Positions 15,154 to 23,042 of a stretch of 42,985 bases of DNA are shown piece after piece (position 1 is the stretch's first letter; each line of letters starts with the position of its first letter). This stretch comes from Clostridiales bacterium (GTDB lineage: Bacteria > Bacillota > Clostridia > Saccharofermentanales > Saccharofermentanaceae). Position numbers and translations under genes: made by a program. Location of the stretch: NCBI GenBank assembly GCA_017617995.1, contig JAFZVE010000024.1, positions 1-42,985 of the forward strand. The letters are read 5' to 3'. The notes below the pieces were generated by a model that saw only the letters and a program-made list of their open reading frames with translations, searched no databases and was not told where the DNA came from.

Positions 15154-15807
15154 TCAATCGATGAAACTCTTCACATCTTCCGGAGTCGCCGCGATATAGG
15201 TCGCGCCTGCCTTCGTTAGCTCTTCCAGATCCCCATAACCGTAAAGGACACCGATCGAATCGATGCCGACTTCATTTGCCGCCGAGACATCATTCTCGCG
15301 GTCACCGACCATGACGATACAACCGAGATCCGTGATGCCGTAGCTCTCGATCGCATAACGGATCACATCGGACTTATTCTTCCTGTCGGTATCGTTCGAC
15401 GTCGCGACGAAATCGAAATACTTATTAAGTCCGAAGTGCTCGAGGACGAGCGTCGTTCCCCGGACATTCTTGGAAGTCGCCACGACAAGTGTTTTTCCCG
15501 CGGTCTTAAGTTCCGACAGGAGCATCTCGATCCCCGGATACACCGTGTTTTCCAGCGCTCCGCCCTGATTGAAATAGTAATCCCGGTAAAAAGCGATAGC
15601 CTTGTCCGTATCGTCTCCTTTATATCCGAGGTCCTTCTCGAACGAGTCACGAAGCGGCGGCCCGACGAACCTGCAGAAAGATGTTTTATCCGTCACCTGA
15701 CCACCCATCTTTTCGACTGCATATGCAAATCCGTTCATGATGCCCGGACCGGAATCCGTCAGCGTGCCGTCCAGATCGAAAAAGATATACGAATACGGTT
15801 TGCTCAT
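15154..15807 (-). CDS. HAD-family phosphatase, phosphoglycolate-phosphatase-like
   Basis: The 217-residue protein has HAD motif I FFDLDGTLTDS (Asp11 nucleophile, Asp13), motif II VVATSKN, motif III Lys in the RKNKSDVI helix and motif IV VMVGDRENDVSAA. The C1 cap (VGPPLRDSFEKDL, about 48-60) is that of the Gph/PpaX subgroup. It hydrolyses a small phosphate ester in the cytosol; specificity cannot be predicted. It starts 3 bp after the GNAT stop. Confidence 0.85.
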   Translation of the reverse strand: MSKPYSYIFFDLDGTLTDSGPGIMNGFAYAVEKMGGQVTDKTSFCRFVGPPLRDSFEKDLGYKGDDTDKAIAFYRDYYFNQGGALENTVYPGIEMLLSELKTAGKTLVVATSKNVRGTTLVLEHFGLNKYFDFVATSNDTDRKNKSDVIRYAIESYGITDLGCIVMVGDRENDVSAANEVGIDSIGVLYGYGDLEELTKAGATYIAATPEDVKSFID

Positions 15808-15810
15808 TTC

Positions 15811-16320
15811 TTACTTCCTCCACACGCTCTTGAAGATCTCTTGCGACTCACCCTGATACTCACCCGTCCCTTCGAAAAGCACTGTAAACCCGGCATTCTT
15901 CAGGACATGTACCGATGCGATGTTCTCAATAAGGCAGATGCCATACACTTCCGAGATTCCGAGCGTTTCAGCCATCTCCTTAAGGAAAGCTTTGACCGCC
16001 TCGGTCGCGTAGCCGTTACCGGTGTATTTCTTTGCGATGTGATACCCGATCTCCCACGTGCCGTCCGGAAGCGGAACCATCTGCACATAGCCGATGTTGT
16101 TTTCGTCCTCTTTCGTCAGCACCGGATAGACCAGAGGTCCCTCCGATCCGCCATACTGCGACATCAGGAACTCCACCGTCTCCTGTGCCTCCTCGAGCGT
16201 CTCGAATACCTCGTCCGGGACGAACTTTCTGGTATCTTCATCCAGTGAATTCTCATGTACGGCCTGCGCCATATCCATGGTGAATTCCGTAATCAATAAT
16301 CTTTCTGTTTCGATTCTCAT
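15811..16320 (-). CDS. GNAT-family N-acetyltransferase
   Basis: The 169-residue protein begins MRIETERLLITEFTMDMAQA. It has the acetyl-CoA loop in GYHIAKKYTGNGYATEAVKAF (K-x-x-T-G-N-G-Y) and ends ASVHVLKNAGFTVLFEG, typical of Acetyltransf_3. The inner ATG (16318-16320) is chosen because GGGAG lies 8 bases upstream. Between it and the aldo/keto reductase lies the 34-codon ORF at 16339-16443. Confidence 0.8.
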   Translation of the reverse strand: MRIETERLLITEFTMDMAQAVHENSLDEDTRKFVPDEVFETLEEAQETVEFLMSQYGGSEGPLVYPVLTKEDENNIGYVQMVPLPDGTWEIGYHIAKKYTGNGYATEAVKAFLKEMAETLGISEVYGICLIENIASVHVLKNAGFTVLFEGTGEYQGESQEIFKSVWRK

Positions 16321-16338
16321 TTTCGTTTCTCCCATTCT

Positions 16339-16443
16339 TCAAAATGCAAAAAATATAAGTACGATACATTGCAGAAGCAAAAGCGCACACACCATCACGC
16401 ATCGCATCGCGGTCTTGACGGGGCTTTGCTTCTTCGCTTCCAC
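16339..16443 (-). CDS. Possible small single-pass membrane peptide
   Basis: An uninterrupted 34-codon frame runs from GTG at 16441-16443 to TGA at 16339-16341. It has a basic N-terminus (EAKKQSPVKTAMR) followed by about 20 hydrophobic residues (VMVCALLLLQCIVLIFFAF) to the end. It fills the gap between the aldo/keto reductase stop (6 bp away) and the GNAT start (18 bp away), as a real operon member would. AAGGAG is present but only 2 bases from the GTG, which is too close, so start and reality are uncertain. Confidence 0.35.
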   Translation of the reverse strand: MEAKKQSPVKTAMRCVMVCALLLLQCIVLIFFAF

Positions 16444-16449
16444 CGCTCC

Positions 16450-17472
16450 TTACACTTCCACTTTCCCGGCGATGATGTCCTTATAGTCCTGAAGATTTTT
16501 CCGCAGAAGATTCGGCGTATCAAGGCCGTATGGGCACTTCGTCTTACAGATCCCGCAGTCCACGCAGTTCTCGATCTTCGCCATCTCGCCCTGCCAGAAC
16601 TCACCCTTAAAGTTCTGCGACGGCGCCCGCCTTATGAGCTGCGACATCCTCGCACACTGGTTGATCTGGATATCGACGGTGCAGGGCATGCAGTAACCGC
16701 ATCCTCGGCAGAAATCGCCCATCAAGTTTTTTCTTTCTTCCTCGATAAAAGCACTGATCTCCGGGGTCATCGTGGCCTCTTCCGTAAAGAACGAGAGCCA
16801 CTCGGCCAGTTCTTCTTCTCTCTGGATCCCCCAGATCGGAAGTGCATCGTACTGGCTCATGAAAGCCATGCACGCTTTACTGTTCGTGAGAAGTCCGCCT
16901 GCGAGACCCTTCATGGCAATAAAACCCATCCCCGCTTCTTTACAGGCCTGTACCAGCGCGATATCTCTATCGGATGCCAGATACGAAAACGGGAACTGCA
17001 AAGTCTCATAAAGACCTGACCGGACGATCTCTTCAGCGACTCCGATGAGATGCGCCGTGATACCGATATGTCTGATCTTCCCCTGTTTCTTTGCCTCCAC
17101 CATCGCTTCATACATACCGGTCCCGTCGCCCGGTGCATAGCACTGTTTCACGCAGTGGAACTGATAGATATCGAGGTAATCCGTGCGGAGATTCGTGAGT
17201 GTCGTATCGAGGTCTTCCCGGAACTTCTCCGGCGTCGTAGCCATCGTCTTTGACGCGATGAAGACCTTCTCCCGCATCCCGTCAAACGCTTCGCCGACCT
17301 TCACTTCGCTGTCCGAGTAGGCACGCGCGGTATCAAAGAACGTCATGCCGCCCTCGTACGCTCCGCGAAGAAGCTTCACGGCCATCTCCGTGCTCACACG
17401 CTGGATCGGAAGCGCGCCAAATGCATTCTGCGGGGTTGTGATTCCGGTCTTTCCGAGTGTGATCGTTCTCAT
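16450..17472 (-). CDS. Aldo/keto reductase with two C-terminal 4Fe-4S motifs
   Basis: The 340-residue protein has an aldo/keto reductase barrel with the catalytic set Asp47, Tyr52 (FFDTARAYSDSE), Lys75 (IASKT) and His106 (YQFHCVK). It then has a ferredoxin-like tail with cysteines in FCRGCGYCMPC (about 254-264) and CVDCGICKTKCPYG (about 298-311). This architecture is common in anaerobes, where electrons may come from clusters instead of, or as well as, NADPH. The substrate is unknown. It is the probable head of a long minus-strand operon, and paired operator-like sites lie 86-148 bases upstream. Confidence 0.9.
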   Translation of the reverse strand: MRTITLGKTGITTPQNAFGALPIQRVSTEMAVKLLRGAYEGGMTFFDTARAYSDSEVKVGEAFDGMREKVFIASKTMATTPEKFREDLDTTLTNLRTDYLDIYQFHCVKQCYAPGDGTGMYEAMVEAKKQGKIRHIGITAHLIGVAEEIVRSGLYETLQFPFSYLASDRDIALVQACKEAGMGFIAMKGLAGGLLTNSKACMAFMSQYDALPIWGIQREEELAEWLSFFTEEATMTPEISAFIEEERKNLMGDFCRGCGYCMPCTVDIQINQCARMSQLIRRAPSQNFKGEFWQGEMAKIENCVDCGICKTKCPYGLDTPNLLRKNLQDYKDIIAGKVEV

Positions 17473-17557
17473 CGCCTCTACCTGCCTTTCGAAATCTCCT
17501 GCATCTATCTTACAGGAAACTCTCTCAATATTCTATCGCAAGACAGAAATGCAAAAC

Positions 17558-17620
17558 ATATACCACTCGTATATTCCGGAGCGGGGAAAAACTCCGACGA
17601 GTGATATATGGGTGGTATAT
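17558..17620. promoter_or_regulatory. Two inverted 17-bp near-palindromes, probable operator pair
   Basis: ATATACCACTCGTATAT (17558-17574, itself ATATAC-N5-GTATAT) recurs in inverted orientation at 17604-17620 as ATATACCACCCATATAT on the minus strand. Fourteen of seventeen positions agree, and the centres are 46 bp apart. Between them CGGAG and CTCCG form a further dyad, so the region can also fold as a long imperfect hairpin in RNA. It lies upstream of the aldo/keto reductase and downstream of metF. The lack of a clean U-run makes an operator more likely than a terminator. Confidence 0.5.
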
Positions 17621-17640
17621 TGGAGTTTATTTACTGGTTT

Positions 17641-18501
17641 TCAGACGATATTCCTGATCCCTTCACATATCCGCCTTGCTACGACAGGATTGTTCATGGT
17701 ATAGAGATGGATCCCCGGAATATCACTCGCGAGCAGGTCGATGATCTGACTCAGCGCATACGACATCCCCGCGTCGAAGAGGGCTTCCTTTCGATCCTCA
17801 TATTTCCGTACTATCCGGTTGAACCGCTCCGGAAACGATGCATTGCAGAGGGAGAGCATGCGGCGGATCTGCGCGGCGTTGATGACCGGCATGATGCCCG
17901 GGATGATCGGCACGTCGATCCCGCCGATCCGGCAGCGCTCGCAGAAATCGTAGAACTTCTCGTTATCGAAGAAGAGCTGGGACAGAAGGACCTGCGCACC
18001 GGCATCGACCTTCTTTTTCAGGCCCTTCATGTCGTTGACCTTGCCGTCCGACTCCGGATGGCACTCGGGATAGCAGGCACCTAGGAAGCAGAAATCGTGG
18101 TTTTCCGAGAGATAAGAGATGAGGTCGGAAGCATGCCGAAAATCGTCTTTCTCGGCGATTCTCGGCGTGCGGTCCCCACGAAGGGCGAGGATGTTCTCGA
18201 TCCCTTCTGCCTCCATGACACGGGCGAAATCGTCGATCTCCGTCTTGTCGTAGTGAAGCGAAGTCAGATGCACGACCGGCTCGACACCGTATCTCTTCTT
18301 GATGTTCTTCGCGATCTCGATCGTACGGTTGCAGTTACTGCCTCCGCCCGCGCCAAATGTTACGCTTATAAAGTCCGGATCGAGCTCGCAGAGCACTTCC
18401 AATGTCTCGTCAATACTCTCCAGCTCTGTATCCTTCTTCGGTGGAAAGATCTCGAAAGACAGGCTCTTCTTATTCTTCTTGTAAATGTCTGCGATCTTCA
18501 T
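17641..18501 (-). CDS. metF: Methylenetetrahydrofolate reductase
   Basis: The 286-residue protein matches MetF, the FAD enzyme that makes 5-methyl-THF for methionine synthesis. Landmarks are SFEIFPPK with the catalytic Glu (about residue 17-23), [30 protein letters not shown] and FIPGIMP-like [10 protein letters not shown]. Its ATG overlaps the metE stop (ATGA at 18498-18501), so the two are translated together and MetF supplies the methyl donor to MetE. Length is normal for the bacterial form without regulatory domain. Confidence 0.95.
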   Translation of the reverse strand: MKIADIYKKNKKSLSFEIFPPKKDTELESIDETLEVLCELDPDFISVTFGAGGGSNCNRTIEIAKNIKKRYGVEPVVHLTSLHYDKTEIDDFARVMEAEGIENILALRGDRTPRIAEKDDFRHASDLISYLSENHDFCFLGACYPECHPESDGKVNDMKGLKKKVDAGAQVLLSQLFFDNEKFYDFCERCRIGGIDVPIIPGIMPVINAAQIRRMLSLCNASFPERFNRIVRKYEDRKEALFDAGMSYALSQIIDLLASDIPGIHLYTMNNPVVARRICEGIRNIV

Positions 18502-20753
18502 ACTTGTTCACGGATGCTCTTCGCTGCCTCGACAAGGTTGCGAAGACTCTTCACTGTCTCTTCCTCGCCACGGGTCTTCAGTCCACAGTCCGGGTTCACC
18601 CAGAGTTTCTTATCTTCGGTCTTCTCACGGATCTTACTTAACTGTCCTACGAGTTCATCGACAGACGGTACGCGCGGACTGTGGATGTCATAGACACCCG
18701 GGCCGACCTCGGTCTTAAAGTGATTCTCTTTCAGTGCGTCCAGGATCTGCAGATCCGAGCGCGACGCTTCAAATGTGATGACATCGGCATCCATGTTATC
18801 GATTGCCGGGATGATGTCCGTAAATTCGCTGTAGCACATATGCGTGTGGATCTGTGTCTCTGCCTTAACACCACTGTGTACGAGACGGAACGACGGGATC
18901 GCGAAATCGAGGTACTCGCTGTACCAGTCGGACTTACGAAGCGGCAGTTTCTCACGAAGCGCAGCCTCATCGATCTGGATGATGTTGATCCCGTTCGCCT
19001 CGAGGTCGAGGACCTCGTCCCTGATCGCGAGCGCGATCTGCTTGATGCTCTCTTCGATGGAGATATCTTCACGCGGGAAGGACCAGTTGAGAATCGTGAC
19101 CGGACCTGTGAGCATACCTTTTACGGGCTTATCTGTGCAGGACTTGGCGTACTTGCTCCACTCGACCGTGATCGGCTCTCTGCGTGAGACATCGCCCCAG
19201 ACGATCGGCGGCTTGACGCATCGGGTACCGTATGACAGCACCCACGCCTTCTCGGTAAAGACATACCCGCTTAAGTGCTCGCCGAAGTATTCGACCATGT
19301 CGTTTCGTTCGAATTCACCATGTACCAGGACGTCCAGCCCCAGTTCTTCCTGCAGGCGGATGCACTCCGCGATCTTCTTTTTGTTAAACTCGACGTATTC
19401 GTCCTTGCTGATCTGTCCTTTTCGAAAATCGCTTCTGTTCTTTCTGACATCGGCAGTCTGTGGGAACGATCCGATCGTGGTGGTCGGGAAGAGCGGCAGT
19501 CCCAGTTTTTCTTTCTGGATAGCTTCTCTTTCTTCGAAGGACGGAAGTCTTGTGTAGTCTTCTTCCTTGATCGCTGCGACTCTCGCCTGGACCTTCTCGT
19601 CTACGCTATCAGGTCTTCTCTCGAAAAGCACTTGATTTTTCGCAAGTACGTCGTCCGTGAGGTTACTGAGATCACAAAGTTCCAGGAGTTTTTCCTCGGC
19701 AAATGCGAAGTGTTTCTTATATTCTTCCGGAAGCTTCGTCTCGCTTTCGAGCGTATACGGCACATGCAGGAGTGAGCAGGAAGTACCGATCACGATCCTA
19801 TCCTCGGATACGACGGATGCGATCTCCTTTACGATTTCACTTGTCTTACTGTAGTTGTTCTTCCAGATGTTCTTTCCGTTAACGACACCGGCAACGAGGA
19901 TCTTGTCCTTTGGGAATCCCTTCTCCTTAAGAAGCGAGAGTGTCTTTCTTCCTTCGATGAAATCAAGTCCGATGGACTCGACATCCAGTGCGACAACTTC
20001 TTCGTAGATGTCACGGATATCACCGAAGTAAGTCTGAAGGATGATCTTCAGGCCGCTCTTATTCGTAGTTACGATGTCATAGATCTTCTTAAAGAGCTCG
20101 ATGTCCGCTGCGTCCAGATCTCTCACCAGATACGGCTCATCAAGCTGCACCTTCGTCGCTCCTGCTCCGGACAGTTCCACGAAGAGTTTCCCGTATGCTT
20201 TTGCGAGGTCTTCTGCCACATCTTCCGCCCTCTTCGTTCCGACGAACTTCGTAAGTTTCAGGAACGTAAAAGGCCCGACGAGCTGAACCTTCGTCTCGAC
20301 ACCCAGCGCTCGCGCCTCGAGATACTCTTCGATCGGCTTATTTCCGACCAGCTCGATCGTCGTACTGTCCTCAAACTCGGGAACGATGTAGTGATAATTC
20401 GTATTGAACCACTTCTTCATGGGGAGGGCTTTGACGTTTCCCTTCTCCCCCTGGTAACCCCGAGCCGCGGCGAAGTACGTCTCGAGAAGTGAGAGGTCGA
20501 GGTCCTGATATCTCTGTGGCACGATGTTGAAGAGGAACGCCGTATCGAGGACACCATCGTAGAAGGAAAAATCGTTACTGGATATGAGGTCGACACCTGC
20601 ATTTTTCTGTGTAACAATATTACATTTCCTTATTTCACGGGCTGTATCGAGAAGTTCCCTTTCCGGGATCTCCCCCTTGAAAAACTTCTCTGATGCGAAC
20701 TTTAATTCTCTGTTTCTTCCGATTCTCGGGAATCCGACACTTGACGATTTCAT
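18498..20753 (-). CDS. metE: Cobalamin-independent methionine synthase
   Basis: The 751-residue protein transfers the methyl group of 5-methyltetrahydropteroyltri-glutamate to homocysteine. The N-terminal domain begins [20 protein letters not shown]. The C-terminal catalytic barrel has [12 protein letters not shown], the zinc ligands in HTHMCYSEF (His and Cys) and in NPDCGLKTR (Cys near the end), and an intervening ITFEASRSD Glu. Length is as expected. The ATG at 20751-20753 has GAGG 6 bases upstream; readings further upstream run through the promoter. Transcription starts from 20788-20816 with a leader of under 30 bases, so no SAM riboswitch fits, and control by the divergent LysR protein is likely. 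Confidence 0.95.
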   Translation of the reverse strand: MKSSSVGFPRIGRNRELKFASEKFFKGEIPERELLDTAREIRKCNIVTQKNAGVDLISSNDFSFYDGVLDTAFLFNIVPQRYQDLDLSLLETYFAAARGYQGEKGNVKALPMKKWFNTNYHYIVPEFEDSTTIELVGNKPIEEYLEARALGVETKVQLVGPFTFLKLTKFVGTKRAEDVAEDLAKAYGKLFVELSGAGATKVQLDEPYLVRDLDAADIELFKKIYDIVTTNKSGLKIILQTYFGDIRDIYEEVVALDVESIGLDFIEGRKTLSLLKEKGFPKDKILVAGVVNGKNIWKNNYSKTSEIVKEIASVVSEDRIVIGTSCSLLHVPYTLESETKLPEEYKKHFAFAEEKLLELCDLSNLTDDVLAKNQVLFERRPDSVDEKVQARVAAIKEEDYTRLPSFEEREAIQKEKLGLPLFPTTTIGSFPQTADVRKNRSDFRKGQISKDEYVEFNKKKIAECIRLQEELGLDVLVHGEFERNDMVEYFGEHLSGYVFTEKAWVLSYGTRCVKPPIVWGDVSRREPITVEWSKYAKSCTDKPVKGMLTGPVTILNWSFPREDISIEESIKQIALAIRDEVLDLEANGINIIQIDEAALREKLPLRKSDWYSEYLDFAIPSFRLVHSGVKAETQIHTHMCYSEFTDIIPAIDNMDADVITFEASRSDLQILDALKENHFKTEVGPGVYDIHSPRVPSVDELVGQLSKIREKTEDKKLWVNPDCGLKTRGEEETVKSLRNLVEAAKSIREQV

Positions 20754-20787
20754 GTTTTTCCTCTCGCTTTCTTGTTTCGATAAGCGA

Positions 20788-20816
20788 AGTATAGACCTAG
20801 CAGACCGATAGGTAAA
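20788..20816 (-). promoter_or_regulatory. metE promoter
   Basis: On the minus strand TTTACC (20811-20816), 17 bases, TATACT (20788-20793). Transcription would begin near 20781, about 28 bases before the metE start codon. Confidence 0.55.
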
Positions 20817-20898
20817 ATACATCTTTTTTCCGCCCATCCATAGATTTTCCCTATGGCAAGTGTTAGAATAATAGACGTCGCCTATTGCAGGTTATAGG
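20795..20898. promoter_or_regulatory. Three interrupted palindromes, probable LysR-type binding sites
   Basis: CCATAG-N7-CTATGG (20838-20856) contains ATAG-N7-CTAT, the spacing of the MET-box known from MtaR/MetR regulons. It is centred about 66 bases upstream of the predicted metE start site, the classic recognition position for LysR activators. ACCTA-N9-TAGGT (20795-20813) lies between -35 and -10 of metE. CCTAT-N8-ATAGG (20881-20898) lies next to the regulator's own ribosome binding site. Confidence 0.6.
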
Positions 20899-20911
20899 AG
20901 GGATTTATACC

Positions 20912-21832
20912 ATGACACTGAAGCAGTTGAGATATGCCGTGACCGTCGCCGAGACCGGAAATATGACTGAGGCCGCACGACGGCTCTTCATCGCGCAGCC
21001 GAGCCTTACCTCCGCCATCATGGAACTGGAGAAGGAGTATGGTATCACGATCTTCTCGCGAAGCAATAAGGGCATCGAGATCACGAAAGACGGCGAGGAA
21101 TTCCTGGGCTATGCCAGACAGATCCTCGACCAGGCGGAGCTTTTCAACGAGAGATACACAGGTAAAAAAGAAGGAAAAGTCCGCTTCTGCGTTTCCTCCC
21201 AGCACTACTCTTTCGCGGTCGAGGCTTTCGTTGAGCTTCTCCGGAAACACGGCGGCAGCAAGTACGAGTTCCATATGCGTGAGACGCAGACCTACGACAT
21301 TATTGACGACGTCGCACATCTTCGCTCCGAGATCGGTATCCTCTACCTCAACGAGTTTAACGAGACCGTCATCCGTAAGACCCTCCGGGACAATAACCTC
21401 CTCTTTGAGCCTCTTTTTACCGCGAAGCCACATGTCTTCATCGGAAAGGACTCTCCCCTATCGAAGAAGAAGACATTAACACTCGATGACCTGAAGCCCT
21501 ATCCTCGCCTCTCCTATGAGCAGGGCAGCCATAATTCCTTCTACTTCGCCGAAGAGATCCTGAGCACCGTCGACAGTGATAAGGAGCTCATCGTACGCGA
21601 CCGTGCGACGCTCTTTAACCTTCTGATCGGCCTTGACGGCTACACCATCTGCAGCGGCGTCATCAGCGAAGAACTGAACGGTCCGCACATTATCGCAAAA
21701 CCGCTAAAAGTTGATGATTACATGAAGATCGGATACATCCTCCCCTCCCAGATGCATCCTTCGACACTAACGGAAGAGTACATTCTCGCACTAAATCGCA
21801 TCTGCAAAACGGATACACAAAAAGAAAAATGA
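20912..21832 (+). CDS. LysR-family regulator divergent from metE, probable methionine regulator
   Basis: The 306-residue protein has the LysR winged helix-turn-helix (TLKQLRYAVTVAETGNMTEA to about residue 60). The co-inducer domain (about 88-295) resembles that of CysB/MetR-like regulators, with GKVRFCVSSQHYSF and EIGILYLNEFN. The ATG at 20912 has AGGAGGG 9 bases upstream. Divergence from metE-metF and the palindromes between them suggest that it activates metE and controls itself; homocysteine or a sulfur metabolite would be the expected co-inducer. The gene ends inside a bidirectional terminator. Confidence 0.85.
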   Translation: MTLKQLRYAVTVAETGNMTEAARRLFIAQPSLTSAIMELEKEYGITIFSRSNKGIEITKDGEEFLGYARQILDQAELFNERYTGKKEGKVRFCVSSQHYSFAVEAFVELLRKHGGSKYEFHMRETQTYDIIDDVAHLRSEIGILYLNEFNETVIRKTLRDNNLLFEPLFTAKPHVFIGKDSPLSKKKTLTLDDLKPYPRLSYEQGSHNSFYFAEEILSTVDSDKELIVRDRATLFNLLIGLDGYTICSGVISEELNGPHIIAKPLKVDDYMKIGYILPSQMHPSTLTEEYILALNRICKTDTQKEK

Positions 21833-21854
21833 CCCGCATCGCAGGTCATTTATT
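21825..21854. terminator. Bidirectional intrinsic terminator
   Basis: AATGACC (21828-21834) pairs with GGTCATT (21844-21850) around a 9-base loop. On the minus strand the stem is followed by a U-rich tract (TTTTTCTTTTT region), and on the plus strand by TATT. It serves the convergent LysR gene, whose stop codon it includes, and the polysaccharide deacetylase. Confidence 0.65.
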
Positions 21855-21879
21855 GGTCTCGTCAGTTTATGATTCGCTC

Positions 21880-22911
21880 TTAATCATCCAGCTCACTAAG
21901 AAGCGCGAAGCGGTAGCCCTGTCCTTCCATATACGTCAGGATATCGTCGAGTGCGTTTTCATCGGCAGACGAGTCGTTATGCATCAGGATGATCGCGCCG
22001 TTATGGTATCTTCTTATGAACTGGTCGTAGATCTCGCTCGGCGCCGGCTGGTTATTCTGATCATAATCCATGAAGGCCATACTCCAGAATACCGTCTTAT
22101 AGCCGCAGTCATCGATGATCGTAAGTAAGCGCTTGGTATAGGAGCCTGTCGGTGTACGGAAATACGGATCGAGTTCGTAGCCGGTCTTCTCATAGAAAAA
22201 CTCCGCGACATCGATGATCTCACTGGCGATCTCCTCGACCGACAGTACCGTCAGATCCTTATGATGCACCGTGTGGTTACAGACCATGTGGCCTTCCTGC
22301 TTCATACGGACCGCATAGTCGGAGCACTCCTCGAGATACATCTTCGTGACGAAGAAATTCGCCTTAACATTATGCTTCTGAAGCACGTCGAGGATATGCG
22401 GTGTACGTGAAGACGGGTATCCACAGTCAAATGTCAGATACAGGACCTTATCGTCATCCGTGACATCCTTATCGACATAGATACCGTTATAGTCGGCGAT
22501 CGGGAAATACTCGTAGGATCCGGACTGTTCGTGATTGTCTTTCAGGACATAGCACCATGTATCCTCGGCATTGTTGTCGAGAGACATGTAGTAATCCTTA
22601 TTCTCCATGAGACACTCGCGGATGAACTCCATGCGGTCATACGGATTCAGATAGTCCTTGGCCAGGACCTGCGGATCTCTGTACTCATACCCGTCGATGA
22701 TCGTCATTCCGGTCGTACTTTCCGTAACCTCGGGGGTCGTCTCGGTCGTCGTGGTCTGGACCTGTTCGCTCTGCTGCTGCGACTGTTGACCCTCGCTCGT
22801 AAGCGACGGGAGCGTCTCCACTTTCTCGGATTTATTACTGCACCCGACCGACATATATCCGGCCAGGAAAACGGACATCATAACCAATGCAGTTCTGCGT
22901 CTATTCATCAT
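21880..22911 (-). CDS. Polysaccharide deacetylase lipoprotein, PdaA-like
   Basis: The 343-residue protein has a lipoprotein-type signal (basic start, hydrophobic stretch, then SVGC with Cys about 24), a Gln/Ser/Thr-rich linker (about 30-70), and a NodB deacetylase domain (about 140-340). Motifs are LTFDCGYPS (TFDCG as in PdaA instead of TFDDG), NHTVHHKD (the metal-binding H-x3-H), YFRTPTGSY and AIILMHND. PdaA-type enzymes deacetylate N-acetylmuramic acid during spore cortex lactam formation. The second aspartate of motif 1 is replaced by Cys, as in that subgroup. It would be anchored outside the membrane. Confidence 0.85.
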   Translation of the reverse strand: MMNRRRTALVMMSVFLAGYMSVGCSNKSEKVETLPSLTSEGQQSQQQSEQVQTTTTETTPEVTESTTGMTIIDGYEYRDPQVLAKDYLNPYDRMEFIRECLMENKDYYMSLDNNAEDTWCYVLKDNHEQSGSYEYFPIADYNGIYVDKDVTDDDKVLYLTFDCGYPSSRTPHILDVLQKHNVKANFFVTKMYLEECSDYAVRMKQEGHMVCNHTVHHKDLTVLSVEEIASEIIDVAEFFYEKTGYELDPYFRTPTGSYTKRLLTIIDDCGYKTVFWSMAFMDYDQNNQPAPSEIYDQFIRRYHNGAIILMHNDSSADENALDDILTYMEGQGYRFALLSELDD

Positions 22912-22944
22912 TCAGTTAACTTCCTCTCACATCACACTAAAATA

Positions 22945-22973
22945 ATAGTAATACTCTTATTTCAGAATGTCGA
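22945..22973 (-). promoter_or_regulatory. Probable promoter of the polysaccharide deacetylase gene
   Basis: On the minus strand TCGACA (22968-22973), 17 bases, TACTAT (22945-22950). Confidence 0.4.
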
Positions 22974-23010
22974 GACATGGAGATTACTTTCTGCTAACTC
23001 TTTTTTCGCC

Positions 23011-23028
23011 GTGAAATGCACTTTTCAC
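23011..23028. repeat. Inverted repeat after the P-type ATPase gene
   Basis: GTGAAA-N6-TTTCAC (23011-23016 with 23023-23028) lies just beyond the ATPase stop codon. No U-run follows in either direction, so I do not call it a terminator. Confidence 0.4.
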
Positions 23029-23042
23029 AGAGAGGACGTGCG

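Noticed and set aside
20754..20837. A SAM riboswitch before metE
   Set aside because: The predicted leader is under 30 bases and has no S-box core; the LysR palindromes explain regulation better.
23011..23028. Terminator after the P-type ATPase gene
   Set aside because: A hairpin exists but no U-run follows on either strand.
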